Shown here: one piece after another, positions 35,907 through 45,822 of the stretch
How the letters are laid out: each line of letters begins with the position of its first letter
Position numbering within the stretch: position 1 is the stretch's first letter
DNA from: Cherax quadricarinatus
Lineage: Eukaryota > Arthropoda > Malacostraca > Decapoda > Parastacidae
NCBI RefSeq assembly: GCF_038502225.1
Contig: NC_091325.1
Location: 28,042,880-28,106,879 of the forward strand
DNA length: 64,000 bases
Direction of reading: 5' to 3'
The notes under the pieces: generated by a model
Seen by the model: only the letters and a program-made list of their open reading frames with translations
Databases searched by the model: none
What the model was told of the DNA's origin: nothing
Made by a program: the position numbers and the translations under genes

Positions 35907-36668
35907 CTACCTTGGCTGTCAGGGGACAGTCGCGCCCATTTGTGCTCCGTCAAAAACTGCGTGTCTTGATAGTAGTAGAAGGAACAGAATGCGGGAAATA
36001 AGCGTGTGCAACCATAAAGTGCATATACTCCTTTGAAAAAACAAAAAAGGAATATCAGTGAACGCTAAATAGGAAAATATGGATTATAGTGTCACATAGA
36101 GAGTGCCGGTGGAGAAACGGTTACCGTGGGAAATAGACCTGACCAGCACTAGTGAATTATTGCCGGATGTCGACACAAGTGGAAATAAACAAATATCGAT
36201 CTATCTATAAGTAATATAGTGAGTGACAAGGATATATGTTTGCAGTGACATAGTGAACTAAATTGTAGATAAGAGAAATTTTAATTATCCCCAAGTATAG
36301 CGTACAATATATAGTGTAGATAGGGGAATATCTTGCAAGCGACTGGCACTAGCGAACTATTGCCAGAGGTCCAGTGAAGTGTTAATAACGGATAAGTAAC
36401 TACTATAGTCATAAGATATGAAACGAGTGGTGGTAGCATTGAGGTGCAGGGAATCACAGCATACATAAATTGAGCATACAACCGTTACCTCTACTAAACA
36501 GGAAATAATCTTTTCCATAGAAGTGTTGGGTAAAGTTAGCATAGGCCTAGCTGCTGTGTAAATAATAAAACAATGATCCCAGTATAACGCAGTGAAAAGT
36601 GTATTTTGAAAGAATACAATGTATATCCTTGAGATAAACAGTGTACAGCACTACATAGAAGGAATTTA

Positions 36669-36702
<34 letters not shown>

Positions 36703-36842
36703 GTAATAAAAAAAATAATAGTGAAGTGTGGCCGTGCGGACGTGCTGCGCAGTAGCTCCTGATTGAGTTGGCTTTTGCGCAGTGTTGACGTGTACTTGGC
36801 TCTGTGAAGACCTGTTTGCGCGCTCTCTAGAATTGAAGCAAG
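35905..36842 (+). promoter_or_regulatory. 5' UTR and probable internal promoter region of the family A LINE
   Basis: Non-coding sequence ahead of ORF1. It includes an AAT microsatellite at about 36,668-36,715 and a more GC-rich leader just before the start codon (GTTTGCGCGCTCTC). LINEs of this class usually carry their promoter inside the 5' UTR; no specific site is claimed. Confidence 0.5.
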
Positions 36843-37679
36843 ATGCCCTCCATCGAGCAACTTTACCAACAGCTTAAGGAAGAACTGAGGTTGGCGAATA
36901 TGGAAATTCGGCGACTGACCGAGGAAAACAAAAAGATTCGGAGTAGTCCTCCTGTTTTGAGTCCTCAGGTCAAGAAGGGAAACTGGTCAGTGGCTGGACA
37001 GCAGGGAAAGAAGTTGACGATCAAGAAGACGAATGGAAAGGTAGAAACGATGAAGAAGAAAGAGACTGCCGTGGAAACTGTTGTGGAAACATCCAATACA
37101 TTCTCAGTGCTACCCGACGAATGTGAGTTGACTACTGGGAACGACACGACGAAAGACATTAAGGAAGGTAAGAATATTGTTGTTGTTGGGGATAGCCAAG
37201 TTAGGTATATGGATAGGGCGTTCTGTTTGAAGGACAGGAGTAGGAGACAGAGAGTTTGCTTTCCTGGGGCTGGGATGGAGGATATTGTTAGCCGTCTGGA
37301 TGACATCATGAGAGGTAATGGGAGCAATCCTATTATCTGTCTCAGTGCTGGAGGCAACGATGTTGGCAGACGTAGGAGTGAGGACCTGATTAGCAGGTAT
37401 AGGTCAGCAATAGAAATAATTAGAAGTAAGGGTGGGAACCCTCTCATATGTGGTATTTTGCCAAGGAGGGGAGTTGGAAATGAATGGTTGTCCAGGGCAA
37501 TTGGTGTCAATTGCTGGCTGGACAAATACTGTAAGGAAAATGCGGTAACATTCATAGACAACTGGGACCTCTTCTATGGCAGAAATGACATGTATGCTAG
37601 GGACGGGATTCACTTATCTAGGTGTGGGGTGGGAGCACTGGCAACTGCAGTGGAGGGAGCAGTTAGGACTTTAAACTAG
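36843..37679 (+). CDS. LINE ORF1 protein with SGNH/GDSL esterase domain
   Basis: 278 residues. Residues 3-32 (EQLYQQLKEELRLANMEIRR region) have heptad-like spacing and probably form a coiled coil for self-association. A basic linker follows (about 41-75). The esterase-like domain runs from about 110 to the end: GDSQ with nucleophile S118, PGAG at 141-144, GGND at 170-173, and DGIH with D254 and H257 as the acid and base. This is the layout known for ORF1 proteins of CR1-group LINEs, which bind element RNA and may act on membranes or lipids; that activity is not shown here. All catalytic positions are present. ORF2 starts 14 bp after the stop in another frame, so translation probably depends on reinitiation or similar coupling. 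Confidence 0.93.
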   Translation: MPSIEQLYQQLKEELRLANMEIRRLTEENKKIRSSPPVLSPQVKKGNWSVAGQQGKKLTIKKTNGKVETMKKKETAVETVVETSNTFSVLPDECELTTGNDTTKDIKEGKNIVVVGDSQVRYMDRAFCLKDRSRRQRVCFPGAGMEDIVSRLDDIMRGNGSNPIICLSAGGNDVGRRRSEDLISRYRSAIEIIRSKGGNPLICGILPRRGVGNEWLSRAIGVNCWLDKYCKENAVTFIDNWDLFYGRNDMYARDGIHLSRCGVGALATAVEGAVRTLN

Positions 37680-37693
37680 GAATAGTTAGTGGT

Positions 37694-40633
37694 ATGGGTT
37701 TTGGCAGGAAAACAGTGAAGTCCCAGTGTAGTAATATTACGAGTTCTAGGGTAACTAGTAATAATAAGAACGAGATAGATATTGAAAAGCCAGGGACCTT
37801 GGGTGATAAGGACAGTAATAGGTTTAGTAGAAAAATAGAAATGAGCAGGAAGGGTAAAGAGAAAGGAGAGTCTTTCAATGTTTATTATGCTAATTGCCGT
37901 AGTGCTAGGAATAAGATGGACGAGTTGAGATTAGTTGCTAGTGTAGGTAACATTGATGTATTTGCCTTAACTGAGACGTGGTTTAATTCAAAAAGTCGGG
38001 ACATGCCTGCGGAATGTCATATTCAGGGTTTTAAATTGTTCCAAGAAGATAGAAGTATTGGGAGGGGGGGTGGGGTGGCATTGTATGTCCGAGATCGCTT
38101 GAACTGTTGCATAAAAACGGGTATTAAGTCTGAAGTAACACATACAGAGTCTGTTTGGATAGAATTTTCAGAGGGGCATGAAAAACTGATTTTAGGAGTG
38201 ATATACCGTCCCCCAAACTTAGATAGGGACCAAGGGAAACTACTATGGGAGGAAATTGTTAAGGCCACAAGGCACGATAATGTAGTAATTCTAGGAGACT
38301 TTAACTTTAGTCATGTTGATTGGAATTTCTTGACTGGGAATTTAGAATCATACGACTTCTTAGAAGTATTTCAGGATTGTTTTTTGAAGCAGTTTGTGAC
38401 AGAACCTACAAGGGGAAATAGCCTGCTTGACTTAGTTATGTCAAACAATGAATCCCTTGTTAATAATTTAGAAATTTCAGAGGAACTGGGTGCTAGCGAC
38501 CACAAATCAATCACATTTAGCATTGAATGGAAGTACGATAGTAGCGATAATTCAGTAACAGTCCCAGATTTTCGCTTAGCAGATTACGATGGGCTTAGAG
38601 AACACTTATCATCTGTTGACTGGGGTAACGAAGAGAGCTATCAATATGACAGTTTTCTGAACACTATACATGCTGCTCAAGGAGCGTTTATCCCATATAA
38701 AGAAATTAGATCAAATAGAAATGACCCAAAATGGATGAATAATAGGCTCAAATATCTACTAGGGCATAAGAAAGGAATTTATAGGCGTATCAAAAGAGGT
38801 GAGGGTCATCTTATGAATCAGTATATTGACATTAAGAGGGACATTAAAAAGGGGATAAGAAAAGCTAAAAGGGACTATGAAATTAAAGTTGCTAGGGATT
38901 CTAAAACTAACCCAAAAAGTTTTTTCCAGGTCTATAGAACAAAAGTTAGAGATAAGATAGGTCCCCTTAAAAATAACTATGGGCACCTTACTGACAAAGA
39001 GAATGAAATGTGCTTGATTTTAAATAATTATTTTCTCTCAGTTTTTACACAGGAAGACACTAACAATATTCCAGTAATTAATTTTTACAGTGGGCTAGAA
39101 GAAGATAAATTATGTAACATCACAGTCACTAGTGAGATGGTTGTGAAGCAGATAGACAGACTGAAGCAAAATAAGTCGCCGGGTCCTGATGAGGTTTTTT
39201 CAAGGGTTCTTAAGGAATGCAAAATGGAACTCTGTGAACCATTAACTAATATTTTTAATTTATCTCTTCAAACAGGTGTAGTGTCTGATATGTGGAAGAT
39301 GGCTAATGTAATTCCTATTTTTAAAACAGGGGACAAGTCGTTACCGTCAAATTATCGCCCAATAAGCCTGACCTCAATTGTAGGCAAATTACTAGAGTCA
39401 ATTATAGCTGAGATTATAAGAAGCCATCTCGATAAGCATAGCTTGATTAATGATACTCAGCATGGATTCACAAGAGGCCGGTCTTGTCTAACTAATTTAT
39501 TAACTTTCTTCAGTAAAGCTTTTGAGGCTGTTGACCACAATAAAGAATTTGATATTATTTACTTAGATTTTAGTAAGGCTTTTGATAGAGTTCCGCACCA
39601 TAGACTGTTAAAGAAAGTGGCAGCTCATGGCATTGGGGGAAAAGTGCTCTCGTGGATCGAGTCATGGCTCACTGACAGGAAGCAGAGAGTGTCCATAAAT
39701 GGGGTTAAGTCCGAGTGGGGATCTGTAACAAGTGGCGTTCCACAGGGATCAGTCTTGGGCCCGTTGTTGTTTATAATATATATCAATGATCTTGATGAGG
39801 GAATTACTAGTGATATGAGCAAATTCGCCGATGACACAAAGATAGGTAGGATAATTGATTCAAACGTAGATGTTATGGAACTTCAGGAGGATTTAAACAA
39901 ACTCCATTCTTGGTCAGAAAAGTGGCAGATGCAGTTCAATGTAGATAAATGCAAGGTTCTGAAGCTTGGGAGTGCCCATAATCCTAGTACTTATAAGTTA
40001 AATGATGTAGAACTTAGCCATACAGATTGCGAAAAGGACTTGGGGGTTATGGTGAGCAGCAACCTTAAACCAAGACAGCAATGCCTAAGCGTACGTAATA
40101 AGGCAAATAGATTACTGGGATTTATATCAAGAAGTGTAAGCAACAGAAGTCCAGAGGTCATACTGCAGCTTTATACATCATTAGTAAGGCCTCACCTAGA
40201 TTATGCAGCTCAGTTCTGGTCTCCGTATTACAAAATGGACATAAATTCGTTAGAAAATATTCAGCGTAGGATGACTAAATTAATACATAGCATTAGAAAT
40301 CTTCCTTATGAAGAAAGATTGAAGACTCTTAAGTTACATTCACTTGTTAGACGAAGAATGAGGGGAGACCTGATCGAAGTGTATAAATGGAAGATAGGTA
40401 TTAATAAAGGGGATATTAATAAGGTCTTGAGGATGTCTCTCCAAGAGAGAACCCGCAGTAATGGATTTAAATTAGATAAGTTTAGATTTAGAAAGGACAT
40501 AGGAAAGTATTGGTTTGGAAATAGGGTAGTTGATGAGTGGAACAGTCTACCTAGTTGGGTTATTGAGGCTGGGACTTTGGGTAGTTTCAAATCTAGGTTG
40601 GATAAGTACATGAGTGGGAGGGGTTGGATTTGA
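37694..40633 (+). CDS. LINE ORF2 protein: AP-type endonuclease and reverse transcriptase
   Basis: 979 residues, uninterrupted. The endonuclease occupies about 60-275: YYANCRS (N67), LTETW (E94), VIYRPP, LGDFN (D202, N204) and ASDH (D269, H270), all expected catalytic or binding positions. A basic linker (about 335-410) leads to RT: KQNKSPGPDE, SNYRPISLTS, TQHGFTRGRSC, YLDFSKAFDRVP (D625), GVPQGSVLGPLLF and KFADDTKIG (D713, D714). A conserved C-terminal region follows (CEKDLGVMVSSNLKPRQQC, LVRPHLDYAAQFWSP) and the protein ends SGRGWI. It nicks target DNA and copies the LINE RNA in place. No RNase H domain is evident, as usual for CR1. Intact motifs suggest recent function. Confidence 0.95.
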   Translation: MGFGRKTVKSQCSNITSSRVTSNNKNEIDIEKPGTLGDKDSNRFSRKIEMSRKGKEKGESFNVYYANCRSARNKMDELRLVASVGNIDVFALTETWFNSKSRDMPAECHIQGFKLFQEDRSIGRGGGVALYVRDRLNCCIKTGIKSEVTHTESVWIEFSEGHEKLILGVIYRPPNLDRDQGKLLWEEIVKATRHDNVVILGDFNFSHVDWNFLTGNLESYDFLEVFQDCFLKQFVTEPTRGNSLLDLVMSNNESLVNNLEISEELGASDHKSITFSIEWKYDSSDNSVTVPDFRLADYDGLREHLSSVDWGNEESYQYDSFLNTIHAAQGAFIPYKEIRSNRNDPKWMNNRLKYLLGHKKGIYRRIKRGEGHLMNQYIDIKRDIKKGIRKAKRDYEIKVARDSKTNPKSFFQVYRTKVRDKIGPLKNNYGHLTDKENEMCLILNNYFLSVFTQEDTNNIPVINFYSGLEEDKLCNITVTSEMVVKQIDRLKQNKSPGPDEVFSRVLKECKMELCEPLTNIFNLSLQTGVVSDMWKMANVIPIFKTGDKSLPSNYRPISLTSIVGKLLESIIAEIIRSHLDKHSLINDTQHGFTRGRSCLTNLLTFFSKAFEAVDHNKEFDIIYLDFSKAFDRVPHHRLLKKVAAHGIGGKVLSWIESWLTDRKQRVSINGVKSEWGSVTSGVPQGSVLGPLLFIIYINDLDEGITSDMSKFADDTKIGRIIDSNVDVMELQEDLNKLHSWSEKWQMQFNVDKCKVLKLGSAHNPSTYKLNDVELSHTDCEKDLGVMVSSNLKPRQQCLSVRNKANRLLGFISRSVSNRSPEVILQLYTSLVRPHLDYAAQFWSPYYKMDINSLENIQRRMTKLIHSIRNLPYEERLKTLKLHSLVRRRMRGDLIEVYKWKIGINKGDINKVLRMSLQERTRSNGFKLDKFRFRKDIGKYWFGNRVVDEWNSLPSWVIEAGTLGSFKSRLDKYMSGRGWI

Positions 40634-40760
40634 GTGGGACTTTCACATCAGAGCTTATTTCTTGGGTGGCATTGAAAATTGGGCAAATGTTTTGTTAGTG
40701 GGATGAATTGTAAAGGACCTGCCTAGTATGGGCCAGCAGGCCTCCTGCAGTGTTCCTCCT

Positions 40761-40784
40761 TTCTTATGTTCTTATGTTCTTATG
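40761..40784 (+). other. octamer 3' tail of family A LINE
   Basis: Three perfect TTCTTATG octamers. The same octamer ends the family A copies at 9.93 kb and 13.03 kb and, inverted, family B at 33.75 kb, so it is a shared terminal signal and not chance low complexity. Confidence 0.85.
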
Positions 40785-41008
40785 TGGCAGTGTGGGCAAG
40801 TCTGCCCGGCTCACACCCACCCTACACCCACTACCCACCCTACACCACCACCCACCCTACACCACCACCCACCCTACACCACCACCCACATACTGCAAAC
40901 TTGGTTCGTATAAATACATCTTGCATATTACTGGCACCAGCAAGAGAAAGGTAAAGTGGAAATCAGTTTTCTTCCGTGGCATACGGAGTGTAGTAGGATA
41001 CAGACAGG
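40785..41008. repeat. 17-bp CA-rich tandem repeat and leader of the next LINE
   Basis: About 3.3 copies of a 17-bp unit CCACCCTACACCACCAC at 40,834-40,890, followed by about 115 bp that probably belong to the 5' UTR of the family C LINE. The exact start of that element is not visible. Confidence 0.7.
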
Positions 41009-42172
41009 ATGTCAGCACAGCATATCTGTGGGACATGTAAAAAAATCCTTGGAAGGAAATCCAGAATCACATGCAGCCTATGCTCTTCCAAACACCATAT
41101 TTCTTGTACTAGACTAAATACTGCCTCAAAAAATGACCTCGAACTATCAAGGTGCTTCTAGTTGTGCAATAAAGATGTAGAACTTTGGGCAGGTATCAGA
41201 AAGGTACTAAGGAGAGTAATAAATGATAAAAATAATCAAGAAAACAAGGATGACCTCTTGGATAGTCTACCAAAAATATATAAAACATGGGAGCAAGAGA
41301 TAGTGTATCAAAAAATGCAGAATGTCCATACCACAACAGATGACTCGAAACTATCTAGTCACCCACATGGTGCTAAGCCAGACCCATCCCCCAGTCATAG
41401 CACTAATACCCACAGTGCTGGTGCTGGCCCAGGCTCCCCCAGTCATAGCACTAATACCCACAGTGCTGGTGCTGGCCCAGGCTCCCCCAGGCATAGCACT
41501 AATACCCACAGTGCTGGTGCTGGCCCAGGCTCCCCCAGTCATAGCACTAATACCCACAGTGCTGGTGCTGGCCCAGGCCCAGCTGCTGACCCAGACCCAG
41601 CCCCAACCCCCAGCCCCTGTGCTGACCCAGACCCAGCCCCCAGCCTTACTGCCAGCCCAGACTCTCCTAGGGACACTACCCAAACCATCACAAAAACAGT
41701 AAATATACAACCATCTAAAACCGTAAATATACAACCATCATTGCAGAAGACCGTGGCCCACAGTACAGATGTTGGAGAGGAGTCTTCTACTTCTTCCTCT
41801 ACTGGGGAAAGTAGATGGAATCCAGGACGGGGTGGCCCTGGCTTGGATACTGAGGATTATAGTGCAGTCCCAGAACCTGCAGAAATTGACAACACACCTC
41901 CCAACAATTCTCAACCAAAGGTGAATTTGTGCAAATATTATGCTTGGGGCATCTGTAAGCATGGAATAACAGGGGAAAAAAATGGGACATGCAACTTTGA
42001 CCATCCCAAAAAATGTAGCGACCTCCTGTCTAAAGGAGTGTGTCGTTCTTCTTCCTGTACTTTCTTTCACCCAAAAATGTGCCACTCCTCGGAAGCAGTG
42101 TTACAACATCGAGTGCCCTGCATACCATCTAAAAGGGACCAGGAGGCACAGACCCCACAAGACAAACAATAG
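41009..42172 (+). pseudogene. LINE ORF1 with PHD-like and CCCH zinc fingers, one nonsense codon
   Basis: Read from ATG 41,009: residues 7-53 hold C7, C10, C22, C25, H30, C33, C49 and C53, a PHD-like pattern. Codon 51 is TAG (41,159-41,161), exactly where PHD fingers have a conserved Trp (TGG), so a single substitution probably broke it. The middle is Pro/Ala/Ser-rich and includes four copies of a 48-bp unit encoding the 16-residue repeat HSTNTHSAGAGPGSPS. The C-terminal third has two CCCH fingers (from C308 at 41,930: CKYYAWGIC ... CNFDH, and CSDLLSKGVC ... CTFFH). ORF1 proteins bind element RNA; CCCH fingers fit that role. A short product from the TTG or a later ATG is possible, but the full protein is lost. 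Confidence 0.8.
41393..41584 (+). repeat. 48-bp coding tandem repeat inside LINE ORF1
   Basis: Four nearly identical 48-bp units (starts 41,393, 41,441, 41,489 and 41,537) in the ORF1 frame, rich in Ser/Thr/Gly/Pro codons. Being a multiple of three, they expand the linker without shifting frame. Confidence 0.93.
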
Positions 42173-42229
42173 TAGCTACGACAACCCAACTCCAGGTGAT
42201 TTTTTAGTGGCAGGAAACGAAAAAAGAAA

Positions 42230-45200
42230 ATGGAAGGAAATAACAAAAATAGTCCACCACCTTGGAGCCTTGTTGGACTGGAGGCGCAGCCAGTGGCCAC
42301 CCATGGCCCTCCAGAATTACAACTACTGATGCCAATAACAAAATCCCCCCAACAAACACAGAATACAACCTTGTTCATATTTGCTAATATACAGGGCCTT
42401 AAGCCATCCACCAACAACAAAATACCTTTTATCAGTGGACTTCTAGTGGAGTCTAATGCAATGTTTGCAGCCTTCACAGAGACTCACACAAAAGATCACT
42501 TTGACAGTGAAATATGGATAAGTGGTTACAACCTTTTTAGATGCGACAGAAAAAAACAGGCAACAAGGGGAGGTTGGCCTGTATGTCAGAGTCCCTTATC
42601 TGCACGGAGTTGCTGAACACCACAAATGAGGTAGTTGAAGTTCTATCAATAAAGATCGAGAACCAAAACCTAGTCATTGTGGTTGTATACAAGCCACCAG
42701 ATGCAACCTCACAACAGTTCAAGGAACAGCTACTGAAAATCGATTACTGTTTGGAAAACCTTCCAGCTCCATCCCCAAACATCTTACTTACTGCTTGGTG
42801 ATTTCAACCTAAGGCATACAAAATGGAAGAATGTAGCAAATAATGTTATAGCTGAAACAATCCCCGGAGGTAGCGCAGATGAAAGGTCACACACACATGA
42901 GCTACTAAGTCTCTGCGAAAAACACACCTTAAGCCAGCAGATAGTGGAGCCAACAAGACTAGAAAACACACTTGACCTTATCTTCACAAATAATGAGGAC
43001 CTGATAAGAGACATAAGAATATCAAAAACAACTAATTCCGATCACAATCTAATCGAAGTCCAGACGTAAATGCATAGGGGTCCTGAACAGCAGAATGCAT
43101 GTACCTATGAAGGTGTCTTCACAAAATACAATTTCAACAACAAGAACATCAACTGGGACCAGGTAAACCATGTCCTAAACGAAACATGTTGGGAAGATGT
43201 CTTAAATGACATGGATCCAAACCAGTGCCTTGAAAGGATCAACTTCCTGGTAGCCGAAGCATGTTCTAGGCATATTCCCCTAAGAAAGAAGAAGAGCAGG
43301 AGTAAACTGGAGAGAAAAAGACGCTCCCTCTACAGAAGACGACGAAGAGTCACTGAGCTCCTCAGGAGTGCTAAAATATCTGATACACGAAAGGAGGCGC
43401 TGACCAGGGAAGTGGAAACTATCGAACTTAAGCTAAATGACTCTTACAGGAACCAGGAGAGGCAAGAGGAGCTTAACGCTATTAGTGAAATTGAAAGAAA
43501 TTCAAAATATTTCTTTTCATATGCCAAAAACAAGGCAAATACCACATCTGGTATCTAGCCCTTACTCAGACAGGATGGGACTTACACAGATGACAACAGG
43601 GAAATGAGTGAAATATTGAAATCCCAGTACGACTCTGTGTTTAGTGAACCACTAATCGGTCTGAGGATCGACGACCCAAATGATTTCTTCATGAATGAGC
43701 CTCAAAACTCCATAAATGTATGCCAGATTTCCGACATTGCCCTAACTCCGATAGATTTCGAAAAAGCCATTGACAACATGCCTATGCACTCAGCTCCGGG
43801 CCCAGACTCGTGGAACTCTGTTTTCATTAAGAACTGCAAGAAACCCCTCTCGCGTGCCCTAAGTACACTATGGAGGAGGAGCTTGGACATGGGTGAAATT
43901 CCACAGTCACTTAAAACAACGGATATAGCCCCACTCCATAAAAGTGGCAGCAAAGCATTAGCTAAGAACTATAGACCAATAGCTCTGACGTCCCACATCA
44001 TAAAAATCTTTGAAAGAGTGCTAAGAAGCAGGATTGCAAAACACCTGGATTCCCAAAATCTGCACAATCCAGGGCAACATGGGTTCAGGGCAGGTCGCTC
44101 CTGCCTCTCACAACTACTGGATCACTATGACATGGCCTTGGATGCACTGGAAGAAAATCAGAATGCAGATGTAATATACACAGACTTTGCAAAAGCATTT
44201 GACAAATGCCATCATGGTGTAATAGCCCATAAAATACGTGCTAAAGGAATAACTGGGAAAGTGGGGAGATGGATCTTCAACTTCCTAACAAATCGAACAC
44301 AAAGGGTAGTGGTCAACAGAGTTAAATCGGAGGCTGCCATAGTGAAGAGCTCTGTTCCACAAGGCACAGTACTCGCCCCCATCCTCATATCGCCCTTATC
44401 CTCATATCAGACATAAACAGAGATATACACCACAGCACCGTATCATCCTTTGCGGATGATACTAGGATCTGCATGAGGCTGTCATCTGCTGAGGACGCGG
44501 TTAACCTCCAAGAAGATATAAACAAAGTTTTCCAGTGGGCAACGGTAAACAATATGATGTTCAATGAGGACAAATTCCAACTACTCCGTTATGGAAAACT
44601 GGAGGAGATAATAACTAGAACAGAGTATACTACTGACTCCGGCCATACAATAGAGCGGAAAAATAATGTAAGGGACCTGGGAGTAGTAATGTCTGAGGAT
44701 CTCACTTTCAAGGATCACAACAGTGCCACGATCGCACGTGCAAAGAAAATGATAGGATGGATAATGAGAACTTTCAAAACGAGAGATGCCAAGCCCATGA
44801 TGATCCTTTTCAAATCACTTGTTCTCTCTAGGCTGGAATACTGCTGTACATTAACATCTCCATTCAAAGCAGGTGAAATCGCAGATCTAGAGAGTGTACA
44901 GAGATCCTTTACTGCACGTATAAGTTCTGTCAAGCACCTTAACTACTGGGAACGCTTGGAAGCACTTGACTTGTACTCGTTGGAACGCAGGAGGGAGAGA
45001 TATATCATAATCTACACTTGGAAAATCTTGGAAGGAATGGTCCCAAATCTGCACACAGAAATCACTCCCTACGAAAGTAAAAGACTGGGCAGGCGATGCA
45101 AAATGCCCCCAATGAAAAGTAGGGGCGCCATTGGTACACTAAGGGAAAACACCATAAGTGTCCGGGGCCCAAAACTGTTCAACAGCCTCCCATCAAGCAT

Positions 45201-45378
45201 TAGGGGAATTGCCAATAAACCCCTGGCTGCCTTCAAGAGAGAGCTGGACAGATACCTAAAGTCAGTGCCGGATCAGCCGGGCTGTGGCTCGTACGTCGGA
45301 CTGCGTGCGGCCAGCAGTAACAGCCTAGTTGATCAGGCCCTGATCCATCGGGAGGCCTGGTCCATATATCTTACCTGA
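42230..45378 (+). pseudogene. broken LINE family C ORF2 (endonuclease and reverse transcriptase)
   Basis: Pieces in order: 42,230-42,616 (LFIFANIQGLKPS, AAFTETH); a frameshift; 42,541-42,801 (VVVYKPPDATS); a frameshift near 42,790 into LLGDFNLRH and TNSDHNLIEV; in-frame TAA at 43,067-43,069; 43,070-43,555, linker; in-frame TAG at 43,556-43,558; 43,604-44,416 (SAPGPDSW, NYRPIALTSH, GQHGFRAGRSC, IYTDFAKAFDK, SVPQGTVLAP); then a frameshift at about 44,390-44,420, where ATCCTCATATC is duplicated. The last piece, 44,473-45,378, follows SFADDTRI and ends in the GC-rich 3' region. Catalytic motifs are largely still present, but the five lesions exclude function. The number of lesions suggests it is older than the family A copy next to it. 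Confidence 0.85.
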
Positions 45379-45822
45379 GAATCTCCTACTATTAAAATAT
45401 TCTTACCTTGATTAGCAGGGGAATCAGTGGTACCTTCCACCTCACTAACCACTGAAGTGCACTCATCCTGGAGAACAGAGAATCGATTTCCTACCTTCAC
45501 TTCTTCTCTGTTAACCCTCCTTATCTTCCTAGTTCATGAACTCTGAACCACTTGCCACTTAAAGCGGCTGCCACTATCACTGCTGATGACCATTTCCTCC
45601 TTACCAGCTAAATTCTTTTCACACTCTCTCCCATACTCATCTATGCGAAGCTTCAGCCTCCTGTTTTCCTCCTGAAGAAGTAGAATCTCCTTCTTCAACA
45701 CTTGAACCTGAGATTCTAAAACACTACAACAAGCCATGGTGCTTGGTAGCACCCCACGCTAACTCCCAGAGCTTAGGACAGGTATGACCACAGGTGGCCT
45801 CTGACCTCAGCGTACAAAGCTT
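45378..45822 (-). pseudogene. 3'-truncated LINE ORF1 start, family D, minus strand
   Basis: On the minus strand, ATG at about 45,737 (MACCSVLESQVQVLKKEILL) opens a Leu/Glu-rich coiled coil, then a stop TGA at about 45,534-45,536. Beyond it the same frame continues (TRKIRRVNREEVKVGNRFSV) to GKNILIVGDS, the start of an esterase domain like that in the family A ORF1 (NIVVVGDSQ, S118). It stops at 45,378 against family C. It is therefore the first part of a CR1-type ORF1 plus leader, lost downstream. The 5' side toward 45,822 is non-coding leader. Confidence 0.75.

Larger units (their letters stand above)
35905..40784 (+). mobile_element. full-length CR1-like LINE, family A, both ORFs intact
   Basis: About 4.9 kb: a 5' UTR of about 940 bp (start approximate, where family B homology ends), ORF1 36,843-37,679, a 14-bp gap, ORF2 37,694-40,633, a 151-bp 3' UTR, and three perfect TTCTTATG octamers at 40,761-40,784. 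CR1 elements of vertebrates also end in a short octamer repeat instead of poly(A), so the tail supports a CR1-group assignment together with the esterase-type ORF1 and apurinic-type endonuclease. A close copy lies at 10,786-13,036. With no stop or frameshift in either ORF, it may be competent or very recently active. No clear target duplication was found. Confidence 0.93.
40891..45377 (+). mobile_element. degraded LINE, family C (PHD/CCCH ORF1 plus EN-RT ORF2)
   Basis: A near full-length but inactive non-LTR element with two ORFs. ORF1 (41,009-42,172) carries a PHD-like finger and CCCH zinc fingers. ORF2 (about 42,230-45,378) carries endonuclease and RT. It has at least three in-frame stops and three frameshifts. 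The 3' end runs through a GC-rich stretch (GTACGTCGGACTGCGTGCGG) that I associate with repeats of decapod genomes, and stops where minus-strand family D sequence begins (about 45,378). It belongs to the broad CR1/jockey/I-like group; the exact clade is not assigned. Confidence 0.82.
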
